Of a stretch of 64,000 nt of DNA, positions 51,401-60,679 are shown one piece after another (the stretch's first letter is position 1; every line of letters starts with the position of its first letter). Under the pieces are notes generated by a model that had not been told where the DNA came from, ran no database searches, and was given only the letters and a program-made list of their open reading frames with translations. Both the position numbers and the translations under genes were made by a program. The stretch is from Roseiconus nitratireducens (lineage in GTDB: Bacteria > Planctomycetota > Planctomycetia > Pirellulales > Pirellulaceae): assembly GCF_008629675.1 (NCBI RefSeq), contig NZ_VWOX01000022.1:1-64000 (forward strand), given 5' to 3'.

Positions 51401-52509
51401 GCGACCCGTTACCGGTCGGTATTGAAGAAGAGTACCAACTCGTCGATCCGTCGACCGGTGAGCTGCGGGCCAACTGCAAAGACGTCATGCGGAACGTGCG
51501 TCGCGATTGCGGCGCCGAGATCCAGCACGAGCTTCATCTGAACCAAATCGAGATGGCCTCGCCGGTCTGCCAGACGCTTGACGACGTACGCGAGCAATTG
51601 CGGCAAACACGGTCGGTGTTGGCGCAGGCCGCCGCCGACTCCGGTGACGCACTGGCAGCGGCGGGCACCAACCCGTTGCCGGTTCCAGAGGACCCCAACA
51701 TCACGCCCAAGCAACGGTATCGCCACATGACCGAGCGGTACCAGTTGATCGCCCGCGACCTGTTGATCTTCGGCTGTCACGTCCATGTCTCGATGCCCGA
51801 TCGAGGCCTGGGCCTGCAGGTCATGAATCGTTCTCGGCGTTGGCTGCCGCTGCTTCAGGCGATGACGGCGAACTCACCGTATTGGGACGGCGAGGACACG
51901 GGCTACGCGAGTTACCGACATGAATTGTGGACGCAGTGGCCGATGGCCGGCGCGCCGCCCGAGTTCAAGGACATCGACGACTATCGGCAATGCGTCGCGG
52001 CCCTGGTTTCCAGCGGCGCGATTGCCGATGAGAGCCATATCTACTGGGACATCCGACTTCCAACCAAGGTTCCGACGATCGAATTTCGCGGTGCGGATGT
52101 GATGACGTCCGCCGAGGATGCGGTGGCCTACGTGGGGCTGGTGCGGGCGATCGTGATGACGGCGCTGGAGGACATCCGGCGGGAAGCCGCCGCGGAACCG
52201 GTGCAATCGACGGTGCTCTCGTATGCCATCTGGCACGCGGCGCGGTACGGGCTGGCCGAAACATTGGTCGACCCGGTTTCCAACGAGCAATTGCCAGCCG
52301 AGGCTTGTTGCCGAGCGCTACTTGATCGACTCCGCCCGGCCCTGCAATTGGCCGGCGATGAAGCCGTCGTCGAAGCGTTCTTTGATCGTTGTCTTCGACA
52401 GGGAACGGGAGCCGATCGTCAACGGAACGTCTTCAACGGCAACTTGTCCGAGGTGGTCCGACATGTGGTCGACCAGACGTTGGCGGAATCACCCGCGCCG
52501 ACACCGTGA
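51388..52509 (+). CDS. YbdK-like carboxylate-amine ligase (GCS2 family)
   Basis: A 373-residue ATP-dependent ligase of the GCS2/YbdK group, related to glutamate-cysteine ligase. It begins RISDPLPVGIEEEYQLVDPS, with the GIEEE metal/ATP motif, then HELHLNQIEMASPVC. GCHVHVSMPDRG, TANSPYWDGEDTGYASYR and IEFRGADVM are family landmarks. Such enzymes join a carboxyl to an amine; E. coli YbdK has only weak gamma-glutamyl-cysteine activity, so the natural product is uncertain. The start overlaps the M20D amidohydrolase by 13 bases, suggesting a metabolic pair that makes and breaks an amide. It ends just before the convergent kinase gene. Confidence 0.88.
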   Translation: MQRISDPLPVGIEEEYQLVDPSTGELRANCKDVMRNVRRDCGAEIQHELHLNQIEMASPVCQTLDDVREQLRQTRSVLAQAAADSGDALAAAGTNPLPVPEDPNITPKQRYRHMTERYQLIARDLLIFGCHVHVSMPDRGLGLQVMNRSRRWLPLLQAMTANSPYWDGEDTGYASYRHELWTQWPMAGAPPEFKDIDDYRQCVAALVSSGAIADESHIYWDIRLPTKVPTIEFRGADVMTSAEDAVAYVGLVRAIVMTALEDIRREAAAEPVQSTVLSYAIWHAARYGLAETLVDPVSNEQLPAEACCRALLDRLRPALQLAGDEAVVEAFFDRCLRQGTGADRQRNVFNGNLSEVVRHVVDQTLAESPAPTP

Positions 52510-52532
52510 ACACCTTTGGCATCCGTTCTAAA

Positions 52533-53477
52533 TCAGGTGTTGGAAAGATCGTAAACGTGGCGATCTTCGGACGTGGCTCCACGCATTTGGCAGATCCGGG
52601 CGGCAAACTCCACCGCCGTTTCCAGCGTCTGGACCGCGGTCTGACCGGTTGCCAATCCGCGCAGCACGATCGACGCGAAAGCGTCTCCGGCACCCACCGT
52701 GTCCTCGAAATCCTCTTGGCGGATACTGGGTGTGGAGACGAATTCGGTGTCACCCTTGGCGGAAACCCAATGTGCTCCGTTCGCCCCGTCGGTCAGCCAA
52801 CACTCTCCGATCGACCAGCGTTGCAAAAACTCCTTGGCCGCCGCCGTGATGCTTTCGCGATTGCGTTCGATGGTGCCCGAAGGCGACAGTTCCTCCAATT
52901 CATTCACGTTGCATTTCAGCACGTCCAATCCGCCCAGCAGGCTGGGCAACCATTCTTCCTTGAACTGTTTCTTGCGAAGGTTGATGTCCAGAAAAATGGT
53001 TCCCTGCCAATCCTTGACACGCCGGCGGACCGATTCGATCGTGTTCCGCGTCGTCGCGGATCGGAAGCAAAGGCTGCCGTGGTAAAGGATCGGTTTCGCC
53101 GAAGGCAACTCAGGCAACCGGTCGACGCTCAAATGATCGTAGGCCTGATCTGCCAGGATTTCGTAGGAAGGCTCGTTGTCGTCCATCGTCACCTTGACCC
53201 GCCCCGTCGGCTTGTCGTCGATGTGTTGAAAGCCCTCCATTCGCATGCCCCAGTTCCGCGCTCCGTCGGTGATCTGTTCGCCCAAGGCATCCTTTCCGAC
53301 CGCGGTCAGAAACAGCGGGGCCAGGCCCAGACCGGTCAAATTCCAGGCCACATTCATCGGCGCCCCGCCGACGACTTGGCTGCCGTCGTCGAATTCATCG
53401 GCCAGGGATTCCCCGATGATGATGATCGGGCGGGCGTCGTTTGCGTGCGATTCGTTCTCGTTTGGCATCGATGTCAT
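52533..53477 (-). CDS. PfkB-family carbohydrate kinase, probable fructokinase
   Basis: A 314-residue PfkB-family sugar kinase. ATG at 53477 is chosen; another at 53468 is possible. It starts PIIIIGESLADEF, shows VVGGAPMNVAWNLTGLG and LTAVGKDALGEQI, and the signature DTVGAGDAFAS near the end with its catalytic Asp. Sugar selectivity cannot be proved, but its location beside sucrose phosphatase, sucrose-phosphate synthase and amylosucrase points to fructose, released when amylosucrase uses sucrose. Fructokinase in the same cluster is described for sucrose-making methanotrophs and is known from other bacteria. It is convergent with the YbdK-like gene. Confidence 0.88.
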   Translation of the reverse strand: MTSMPNENESHANDARPIIIIGESLADEFDDGSQVVGGAPMNVAWNLTGLGLAPLFLTAVGKDALGEQITDGARNWGMRMEGFQHIDDKPTGRVKVTMDDNEPSYEILADQAYDHLSVDRLPELPSAKPILYHGSLCFRSATTRNTIESVRRRVKDWQGTIFLDINLRKKQFKEEWLPSLLGGLDVLKCNVNELEELSPSGTIERNRESITAAAKEFLQRWSIGECWLTDGANGAHWVSAKGDTEFVSTPSIRQEDFEDTVGAGDAFASIVLRGLATGQTAVQTLETAVEFAARICQMRGATSEDRHVYDLSNT

Positions 53478-53701
53478 GTTGTTGCGGTGCTGAATCAAAA
53501 GCTTAATTTATCACACAGGTCGCCGGTCCGCCGCTCGCCCGGACGCCACGACTGGACGCGAAGGCGTGTTCGCCATGCCAGGTTCCGCCATACTGTCGGT
53601 GACGCCGTGCATCCACGTCGGTTGGCCCGCCGCGGCGACATCGAAGCGGTCGCAACGATCGCGCCACAACCACGATTTGCTCCCGCATCCCCCAAGGAAT
53701 C

Positions 53702-54574
53702 ATGCAATTGATCCAAGCGTTCGCGACCGATCTGGACGGAACTCTGATCCCTCTGGACAACAACCCGGCCCATTTCGATGCGTTGGAAAAGATCCAAGCC
53801 ATCGTCGCGTCGCATCGGCTGCAGATGTTGTTCGTGACCGGACGTTCGTTCGATTTGACGCGTCAAGCCATGGAAACCTATCGACTTCCCACGCCCAATG
53901 CGATCCTGTGCGATGTTGGAACCCGGTTGATGTGTCGCGATGGCGGTGAGCAGTTTCGACAGAATGAAGCGTTCCGCCAGGAGATGGTGGAACTTCGGGG
54001 GCCCTGGGGGAATCAGCGGATCCGCGACGAAGTGACGCGGCGCGGTTTCCCGATCACGCCGCAGGTGGAAGCCAATCAGACCGAGGTGAAATGCAGCTTC
54101 GACTTCGACGTGAAGCATTTCGCTCGTGTTCAGTCGCTGGTGCACGATTGGATCTCCGACGAACAGCTTCCGCTGAAGATGACGATCAGCGTCGATCCGT
54201 TCACGGGCGGTGGCTTGCTGGATCTTCTGCCAGCCGGGGCCGACAAGGCGTTTGGACTTAGCTGGTGGTGCCGATCGCGGGGAATCCCGGACAACGATGT
54301 GGTGTTCGCGGGGGATTCCGGCAATGACACCGCGGCGATCAATGGAGGGGCCAACGCGATCATCGTTGGCAATGCCGCCGATTCGCTGATCCAAGCCGCA
54401 CAACAGCATCATGGCGACCGCAATACCCTGTTTAAAGCGACTGAAGACGCCACCGCTGGCGTGTTGCAAGGGCTGACCCATTTCCTGGACGTGCGCGGAA
54501 ATGCGGCCGCCGCTGCCCCCGATTCGGAATCACCCGGAACCAACCCGGCAGGTGGTACACGATCTGCTAGCTAA
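53702..54574 (+). CDS. spp: HAD-family sucrose-phosphatase-like protein
   Basis: A 290-residue HAD phosphatase of the sucrose-6F-phosphate phosphatase group. Motif I is FATDLDGTLIP with nucleophile D10 and D12, motif II is in LFVTGRSFDLT, and motif IV is VVFAGDSGNDTAAING with the Mg-binding Asp pair. The Lys of motif III lies in GADKAFGLSWW. LPTPNAILCDVGT is typical of the SPP/Cof group. AAGGAA stands 7 bases before ATG 53702. Adjacent sucrose-phosphate synthase has its own HAD domain, so either there are two phosphatases or one of them has a different substrate. The substrate is not proved. Confidence 0.85.
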   Translation: MQLIQAFATDLDGTLIPLDNNPAHFDALEKIQAIVASHRLQMLFVTGRSFDLTRQAMETYRLPTPNAILCDVGTRLMCRDGGEQFRQNEAFRQEMVELRGPWGNQRIRDEVTRRGFPITPQVEANQTEVKCSFDFDVKHFARVQSLVHDWISDEQLPLKMTISVDPFTGGGLLDLLPAGADKAFGLSWWCRSRGIPDNDVVFAGDSGNDTAAINGGANAIIVGNAADSLIQAAQQHHGDRNTLFKATEDATAGVLQGLTHFLDVRGNAAAAAPDSESPGTNPAGGTRSAS

Positions 54575-54693
54575 GCGCACGACCATCCGCTGCCAATCCA
54601 TCAGCACGCGTCCTTCGGTCGCGTGGGTGACCGTGCTGTACGATAGGGGGCCAGAATGGTCATTCAACGAACATCCCTCGCCAAATTGAAGAG

Positions 54694-56976
54694 ATGATGA
54701 AACCGACCAGCACGGAGGAGGCTCCTCCGGACGATCCACCGGCCGATGTGACGTCGCCGGAAGATCCGAGTACCACCCCACCGGCGAAGGCCGAGGAAAA
54801 CGACGCGTCCATGGGACTTCTTGACCACCACAATGCGCTAAAAATCACGCTGATTTCTCTGCACGGATTGATCCGTGGCAACGAACCGGAATTAGGACGC
54901 GACGCCGACACGGGAGGACAGATCAAGTACGCCTTGGATCTGGCTCGCGAATTGGGCCGGCAACCGGAGGTCCAGGAGGTCGAACTGCTGACGCGGCAGA
55001 TCATCGATCCGAAAGTCAGTGATGACTACGCGCGGCTGGAGGAATCGCTGGCGGAGAACGTCAAGATCGTCCGGATCCCGTTCGGCCCGAAGCGTTATTT
55101 GCGCAAAGAAGCTCTGTGGCCTTACCTGGAGTTGTTTGTCGATCAGGCGCTGGTGCATTTCCGACGCAGCGGGATCCCGGATCTGATTCACGGGCACTAT
55201 GCCGACGCCGGGAAAGCCGGCGCGGAGCTCGCGAGGCTGCTGCACGTTCCTTTCATCTTTACCGGCCACTCACTCGGCCGCGTCAAACGCCAGCGTCTGA
55301 TCGCCGACCAGGGGCAAACGAAGACGCAAACGTTGGACAAACGCTATCGCTTTCAGACTCGGACCGAGGCGGAGGAAGTCGCCTTGGAAACCGCGTCGAT
55401 GGTGGTCACCAGCACCAACCAGGAAGTCGAACAGCAGTACGCGTTGTACGACCACTACGTCCCGGCGCGGATGGAAGTGATTCCGCCCGGAGTGGACCTG
55501 ACGGAATTCTCCCCGGTGAGCGACGGCTGGCAGCCGCCGCCGATCGGCGACGCCTTGAAACCGTTCCTGACCGAACCCGACAAGCCGATGATTCTGGCGA
55601 TGGCTCGGCCAGATGAACGCAAGAATCTGGGCAAGTTGGTCGACGTCTACGGTGCGAGCGACGAGCTGCAAAAGCTGGCCAACCTGGTGTTGGTCATGGG
55701 GACCCGGGACGACATCGACGAGTTGCCCAAGGGTCAGGCGATGGTGATCACCGACGTGCTCAAGCGGGTCGACCGGTATGACCTGTACGGCAAGGTGGCG
55801 TATCCGAAGTCCCACCGACCCAGCGACGTGCCCGACCTGTACCGCTTGGCGGCCAAAAACCGGGGCGTGTTCGTCAACGCGGCGTTGACCGAGCCGTTCG
55901 GATTGACGCTGCTGGAGGCCGGTGCAACGGGGTTGCCTATCGTTGCGACCAACGACGGTGGGCCCCGCGACATCATCGCGAATTGCAACAACGGTCTGCT
56001 GGTGGACCCCCTGGATGGGTCCGAGATCGAAAACGCTCTGCTGCGGATGCTGACCGAGCCGGAAAACTGGGACGAGTGGTCCAAGAACGGAATCGAGGGA
56101 ACCCGCACCCATTATTCGTGGAAGAATCATGCCAGGCGGTATCTGCGAGATCTGGACGAGATCCTGCGTCGATCGCCGCCGCCCGCTTTGTCACGGAAGA
56201 GTCGGCCACGACGATTGCCCGAGTTTGACCGATTGATTTTGACGGACCTGGACAACACACTGACGGGCGACGACGAAGCGCTCCAGGAATTCATCCAGCT
56301 GCTCAAGGAAAACACGCACATCGGCTTTGGGATCGCCACCGGCCGGCGTCTCGACTCGGCCATGGCCATGATCGAGAAATTGGGCTTGCCGCAGCCGGAC
56401 GTGTTGGATACCGATTCGGGGACTCAGCTCCACTACGGGGAATCGCTGACGCCGGATTCCAGTTGGCGCAAACAGATCGGATTTGCGTGGAATCCCGCCA
56501 AGATTCGTGAGGTTTGCGACGCGCTTCCGGGCTACGAGCTGCAGGGGGAAGACCACCAAAGCAGCTACAAGGTCAGCTACCTGATCGCCCGCCAGATCGC
56601 GCCCTCGATCAGCGAGGTCAAAAAGAAACTGCGCGAAGCGGGAGTGCGAGCTAAGGTAATTTTGTCGCTCGGCGCCTACGTGGACATCTTGCCGGTTCGC
56701 GGCGGCAGCGACCTGTCCATGCGGCACTTGCTGTGGAAATGGGGCTTTTCGCCAGAGAAAGTGCTGGTCGCGGGGGATTCGGGAAATGATGCTGGGATGC
56801 TGACCGGCAGGACGCTCGGAGTCGTCGTCGCCAACCATGGCAAAGAACTCAATCGCCTGAAGCGAAAACCACGGGTGTATTTCGCCAAAACACCACACGC
56901 GCGTGGCATTTTGGAAGGCATCGAATACTACAGCTTCCTGAACAATATCCGCATCCCGAATGATTCGATCGAGTAA
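54694..56976 (+). CDS. sps: Sucrose-phosphate synthase with C-terminal phosphatase domain
   Basis: A 760-residue bifunctional-looking enzyme. The N-terminal 50 residues are Pro/Asp/Glu-rich. The GT4 glucosyltransferase (about 50-490) has the sucrose-synthase-type ALKITLISLHGLIRG, then GRDADTGGQIKYALDL, DLIHGHYADAGKAG, FTGHSLGRVKRQRLI and the E-x7-E motif EPFGLTLLEAG (E400 and E408), which makes sucrose-6-phosphate from UDP-glucose and fructose-6-phosphate. The C-terminal HAD domain (about 505-755) keeps nucleophile D518 in LTDLDNTLTGDD and LVAGDSGNDAGM, so it is probably active. Sucrose is a compatible solute, so this fits the osmoadaptation region. Its last 17 bases overlap the amylosucrase gene. 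Confidence 0.9.
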   Translation: MMKPTSTEEAPPDDPPADVTSPEDPSTTPPAKAEENDASMGLLDHHNALKITLISLHGLIRGNEPELGRDADTGGQIKYALDLARELGRQPEVQEVELLTRQIIDPKVSDDYARLEESLAENVKIVRIPFGPKRYLRKEALWPYLELFVDQALVHFRRSGIPDLIHGHYADAGKAGAELARLLHVPFIFTGHSLGRVKRQRLIADQGQTKTQTLDKRYRFQTRTEAEEVALETASMVVTSTNQEVEQQYALYDHYVPARMEVIPPGVDLTEFSPVSDGWQPPPIGDALKPFLTEPDKPMILAMARPDERKNLGKLVDVYGASDELQKLANLVLVMGTRDDIDELPKGQAMVITDVLKRVDRYDLYGKVAYPKSHRPSDVPDLYRLAAKNRGVFVNAALTEPFGLTLLEAGATGLPIVATNDGGPRDIIANCNNGLLVDPLDGSEIENALLRMLTEPENWDEWSKNGIEGTRTHYSWKNHARRYLRDLDEILRRSPPPALSRKSRPRRLPEFDRLILTDLDNTLTGDDEALQEFIQLLKENTHIGFGIATGRRLDSAMAMIEKLGLPQPDVLDTDSGTQLHYGESLTPDSSWRKQIGFAWNPAKIREVCDALPGYELQGEDHQSSYKVSYLIARQIAPSISEVKKKLREAGVRAKVILSLGAYVDILPVRGGSDLSMRHLLWKWGFSPEKVLVAGDSGNDAGMLTGRTLGVVVANHGKELNRLKRKPRVYFAKTPHARGILEGIEYYSFLNNIRIPNDSIE

Positions 56977-58972
56977 CAACGGAGTATCCCGCGATCGCAC
57001 TCGCACCAGCCGGCTGCGCTACGAAGCCGAGCTCTCTCTGAAACGTCTCTCGCCCCGGTTGGAAGCATTCTGGGACTCGGAAGGCATCGGAGAAGAGTTG
57101 CGGAGCGATTTTCGCAAGCGCCTCGATGAGTACTGGACCGATCTGTTCGGCTTGCTGCGCGGGTTGTACGGGGACCGGTTCGACTTCTTCTACCACCTGG
57201 AACAGATCCTGCTCACCGCGGCCAAGGGTTGGGCTGACCGTCCGGAGGTGCTGCGCCAGTCCGACCGGCGGCGGATCCATGACCCCGATTGGTTTCATTC
57301 GCAGGAGATCGTCGGCGGGGCACTGTACGTCGACCTGTTCAGCGAAAACCTGAACAAGCTGACCGAGTCGATCGACTACTTCAAAGAACTGGGGCTGACT
57401 TACCTGCACCTGATGCCGTTGTTCGCGGTGCGGCCGGGTGACAACGACGGCGGCTACGCGATCAGCGATTATCGCAGCGTCGATCCCCGGCTGGGCACGA
57501 TCGAAGACCTCAAGGAGCTTGCCGATCGTCTCCGCAGCGAGGGGATCCTGTTGGTGCTGGACTTCGTCTTCAACCACACCTCGGAAGATCACCGTTGGGC
57601 CCAGCGGGCGCAGAGCGGTGATCTGGAGTACCAGGATTTTTACTACATCTTTCCCGATCGCGAGGTTCCCGATCAGTACCAGCGAACGTTGCGTGAGATC
57701 TTTCCAACGGTCCGGCGGGGAAGCTTCACCTGGCATGATGGCATGCAGGCGTGGGTCTGGACCACATTCAACAGCTTTCAATGGGACCTGAACTACTGCA
57801 ACCCGGCCGTCTTTCGCGCCATGGCCGAGGAGATGTTCTTCATCGCCAACATGGGCGTGGATATCTTGCGGCTGGACGCGGTCGCGTTCATCTGGAAGCA
57901 GATGGGGACCTCCTGCGAGAACCTTCCGCAGGCCCACGAGATCATCCAAGCCTTCAATCGGCTGGCGCGGATCGGTGCTCCCGGTTTGATTTTCAAATCG
58001 GAAGCGATCGTGCACCCAAAGGACGTGCTGGAATACGTGTCGTCGCGTGAATGCCAGATCTCGTACAACCCCACGCTGATGGCGTTGTTGTGGGAGTCGC
58101 TGGCGACCCGCAAGACGACCCTGCTGAATCAGTCGCTGAGCCGATATCATGAGTTGCCTCCGCAGACAGCCTGGGTGAATTACCTTCGCTGCCACGACGA
58201 CATCGGATGGACGTTTGACGATGAGGATGCCGCCCGCGTCGGAATCAACGCGTACGACCACCGCAGTTTTCTGAACCGTTTCTACACCGGTCAGTTCGAA
58301 GGCTCGTTCGCCCGTGGAATCCCGTTCCAGGAAAATCTGGAAACCGGAGACATGCGGATCGCCGGCACGCTGGCGTCCCTGGCTGGCCTGGAACGTGGCA
58401 TCCAATTGGACGACGACTACGAAATTGAACTCGCCATCCGCCGGATGTTGCTGCTGCAAAGCGTGGCCCTTTCGATCGGCGGCATCCCGCTGCTGTACCT
58501 GGGTGAAGAGTGGGGCATGCTGAACGATTACGATTTCGTTCGTGATCCTGCCAAGGCCGGGGATACGCGGTGGGTGCACCGTCCCAAGATGCGCTGGGAA
58601 TTCCTGGAAGACCTCCGCGAATCGTTGGACGAAGAAGAGCGATTGCACGAACGGTCCATTCGCCGTCGGATCTTTCGGTCCCAACAGAAAATGATCAGCG
58701 TGCGGAAGTCCATTCATGCCCTCTCCGGGCAGGAAATGAAACTGTTCCCGCCCAAGAACCCTCACCTGTTGTGCTTCACGCGCAGCAATTCGGGAAGCCG
58801 GTTGTTGATCGTCGCCAATTTCTCCGAACAGGTGCAGGCGATCGACGGCAATCACCTGCGCACGGCCGGCATCAGCCAGATTTTCAAAGACGTGCTGACC
58901 GGCGATCTGTTCCCGGCGGCGACGGAAATCGAGTTGCAGCCCTACCAGGTGCTGTGGCTGGAGAGGTACTGA
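56960..58972 (+). CDS. ams: Amylosucrase (GH13)
   Basis: A 670-residue GH13 enzyme that uses sucrose to build alpha-1,4-glucan and releases fructose. The helical N-domain (about 20-110) and GH13 barrel follow. Nucleophile is D306 (DILRLDAVAF) and acid/base E348 (LIFKSEAIV); their spacing of 42 equals that of Neisseria amylosucrase (286 and 328). The third acid is in LRCHDDIGW, the amylosucrase version of the HDxx motif. GDNDGGYAISDYRSV and GILLVLDFVFNHTSEDH are also typical. It overlaps the synthase by 17 bases, so synthesis and breakdown of sucrose are translated together. Together with fructokinase it links the sucrose pool to glucan storage and glycolysis. Confidence 0.93.
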   Translation: MIRSSNNGVSRDRTRTSRLRYEAELSLKRLSPRLEAFWDSEGIGEELRSDFRKRLDEYWTDLFGLLRGLYGDRFDFFYHLEQILLTAAKGWADRPEVLRQSDRRRIHDPDWFHSQEIVGGALYVDLFSENLNKLTESIDYFKELGLTYLHLMPLFAVRPGDNDGGYAISDYRSVDPRLGTIEDLKELADRLRSEGILLVLDFVFNHTSEDHRWAQRAQSGDLEYQDFYYIFPDREVPDQYQRTLREIFPTVRRGSFTWHDGMQAWVWTTFNSFQWDLNYCNPAVFRAMAEEMFFIANMGVDILRLDAVAFIWKQMGTSCENLPQAHEIIQAFNRLARIGAPGLIFKSEAIVHPKDVLEYVSSRECQISYNPTLMALLWESLATRKTTLLNQSLSRYHELPPQTAWVNYLRCHDDIGWTFDDEDAARVGINAYDHRSFLNRFYTGQFEGSFARGIPFQENLETGDMRIAGTLASLAGLERGIQLDDDYEIELAIRRMLLLQSVALSIGGIPLLYLGEEWGMLNDYDFVRDPAKAGDTRWVHRPKMRWEFLEDLRESLDEEERLHERSIRRRIFRSQQKMISVRKSIHALSGQEMKLFPPKNPHLLCFTRSNSGSRLLIVANFSEQVQAIDGNHLRTAGISQIFKDVLTGDLFPAATEIELQPYQVLWLERY

Positions 58973-59034
58973 TCCGGCGGCGTTCGCCGTTCGGAAGTGC
59001 CGGCCACGCAGCCAGTCGTCGCCACACGCCCTCC

Positions 59035-59126
59035 CCGTCGCCAGACGGTGAATGATGGCCCACCCTGTAGCCACCGTCGCCAGACGGTGGATGGATCGCC
59101 CTGTAGCCACCGTCGCCAGACGGTGG
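59035..59126. repeat. Palindromic repeat with GCCA loop, cluster C
   Basis: Copies at 59035-59050 (truncated), 59067-59090 and 59103-59126; the last two are 36 bases apart. Each full copy has GTAG, stem CCACCGTC, loop GCCA and stem GACGGTGG. The stem differs from clusters A and B but is still complementary. It lies between the convergent amylosucrase (stop 58972) and sulfatase (stop 59174) genes. Confidence 0.75.
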
Positions 59127-59173
59127 ATGGATCGCGATTCGCCCCGGCGTGTCCCGATTTCGCGCGAACAGTT

Positions 59174-60679
59174 CTACCTTGAAGTGGCGCCCAACGGATC
59201 GGGGCGGCCCCGGCGGTTGCGACGAACTTCCTGCTCCCATGACAGGTACTTGCCTCGCAACCGCTGAAAGTCTTCCGGCCGCTCGGACTTCAGATCCTGT
59301 TGCTCGGCAATGTCGGCGGAAAGATCAAACAGGGATTCCTGCTGATTCTCCGGGCGGTCCTCCGCAACGTACTTCAGCGTTCCCTCGCGGACGGCTTTCC
59401 AGACCTGCGTCCCGCGTTGTTTCCGCCAATACAAAGTTCGATCGATCGGCGGACAGCCGTCCAGAACATGCTGGACGATGTCAATTCCTTCCAACGGCTT
59501 TTCGGGCGACGGCTTGGCACCGGCCAGTTGGATGATCGATTTGGTAAAGTCCAGCGTCAAGCATGGCGTTTCGCACGTCAGCCCGGCCGGGATTTTCCCG
59601 GTCCAGCGGATCATTCCCGGAACGCGGATTCCGCCTTCAAAGGTGGAGCCCTTGAAACCGGACAGCGGCGCGTTGCGGGCACTGCGGGTTCCTCCGTTGT
59701 CACCGGCAAAGATCACCAACGTGTTGGAAGCGAGAGTCTGTTGTTCCAAGGTTTTCAGCACATCGCCGATGCGGCGGTCCATGTGCTCGATCATCTTCAC
59801 GTAGACATCCGGCGGAGCGTCGCCCTGATTCCACAGGGGCGAATCCAACGGCAGCGGATCGACCTGACGATCATCGGGGCCCTGGAAAGGGGCGTGCGGG
59901 CAGGTGTAAGCCAGGTAAAGAAAGAAAGGGGAATCATTGCGATTCTGAATCAGCTTGATCGCATCGTCGGTCATCAGATCGGTGAAATAGCCATCGGCCG
60001 AAACGGGTTGTCCTTCGCGGAACAGGTTGTACCCGGCAACCGTGTCCAGGAAATGAAAGTAATCCATCCCGCCACCGATGCAGTAGAACGTGTGGTCGAA
60101 GCCGTGCAGGTGCGGAGCGAACTTTGGCTCGTATCCCAGATGCCACTTCCCGCACAGCCAGGTCTGGTAACCGGCATCGTGCAACATGCTCATCAGCGTT
60201 GGTTCATCCACCGGCAGTCCCAAATCGTTGGTTTGCCGTAACCGAATCGCGTCGTCGTAGCGTCCGACGTTGCCGGTTCCGATCGCGCATTCCAGCCCGC
60301 CGATTCGCTGCTGGTAGCGACCGGTCAGGAAGGCCGCACGCGTCGGAGTGCATTCGGCTCCGTTGGCGTAATGGTCGGTGAATCGCACCCCTTCGCTGGC
60401 CAGGCGGTCCAGGTTCGGTGTGCGAATGTCCTGGCGACCGAAGCACCCCAGGTCGCCGTAGCCCAGGTCATCGGCCAGGATCATCAGCACGTTGGGGCGT
60501 GAAGATTCGAACGCTTTTGAGTTTGCGGTTGTTGCCGGTTGCGCGATCGCCATGCCTGGGGACAACACGCCCGAGTACAAGAAGAGGACGCATGCCAGCA
60601 TTGATCGGCCGGGTATCCCCACCGCTGCGAAAGCGTCGCAAACCATCAGGCGGCGAATCAAAAGACGAACTGCATTCAT
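59174..60679 (-). CDS. Secreted sulfatase
   Basis: A 501-residue exported arylsulfatase-family enzyme. ATG 60679 opens a signal peptide (SMLACVLFLYSGVLSPGMAIA). Landmarks: RPNVLMILADDLGYGDLGCF (metal-binding D70 and D71), then the formylglycine site GAECTPTRAAFLTGRY (C110, in the C-x-P-x-R form), CGKWHLGYEPKFAPHLHGFD and FAGDNGGTRSARNAPLSGFK. The Cys must be converted to formylglycine; the only FGE-fold gene in this window lacks one catalytic Cys, so maturation is expected from elsewhere. Polysaccharide sulfate removal is the usual planctomycete role; the substrate is unknown. Convergent with the amylosucrase gene. Confidence 0.92.
   Translation of the reverse strand: MNAVRLLIRRLMVCDAFAAVGIPGRSMLACVLFLYSGVLSPGMAIAQPATTANSKAFESSRPNVLMILADDLGYGDLGCFGRQDIRTPNLDRLASEGVRFTDHYANGAECTPTRAAFLTGRYQQRIGGLECAIGTGNVGRYDDAIRLRQTNDLGLPVDEPTLMSMLHDAGYQTWLCGKWHLGYEPKFAPHLHGFDHTFYCIGGGMDYFHFLDTVAGYNLFREGQPVSADGYFTDLMTDDAIKLIQNRNDSPFFLYLAYTCPHAPFQGPDDRQVDPLPLDSPLWNQGDAPPDVYVKMIEHMDRRIGDVLKTLEQQTLASNTLVIFAGDNGGTRSARNAPLSGFKGSTFEGGIRVPGMIRWTGKIPAGLTCETPCLTLDFTKSIIQLAGAKPSPEKPLEGIDIVQHVLDGCPPIDRTLYWRKQRGTQVWKAVREGTLKYVAEDRPENQQESLFDLSADIAEQQDLKSERPEDFQRLRGKYLSWEQEVRRNRRGRPDPLGATSR

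Noticed and set aside
56849..59110. A 753-residue antisense open frame opposite amylosucrase
   Set aside because: High GC third positions create it; amylosucrase motifs on the plus strand are complete.
59035..59126. CRISPR array
   Set aside because: Only two full and one partial copy, with 12-base spacing between full repeats and no unique spacers or cas genes; better explained as dispersed palindromes.
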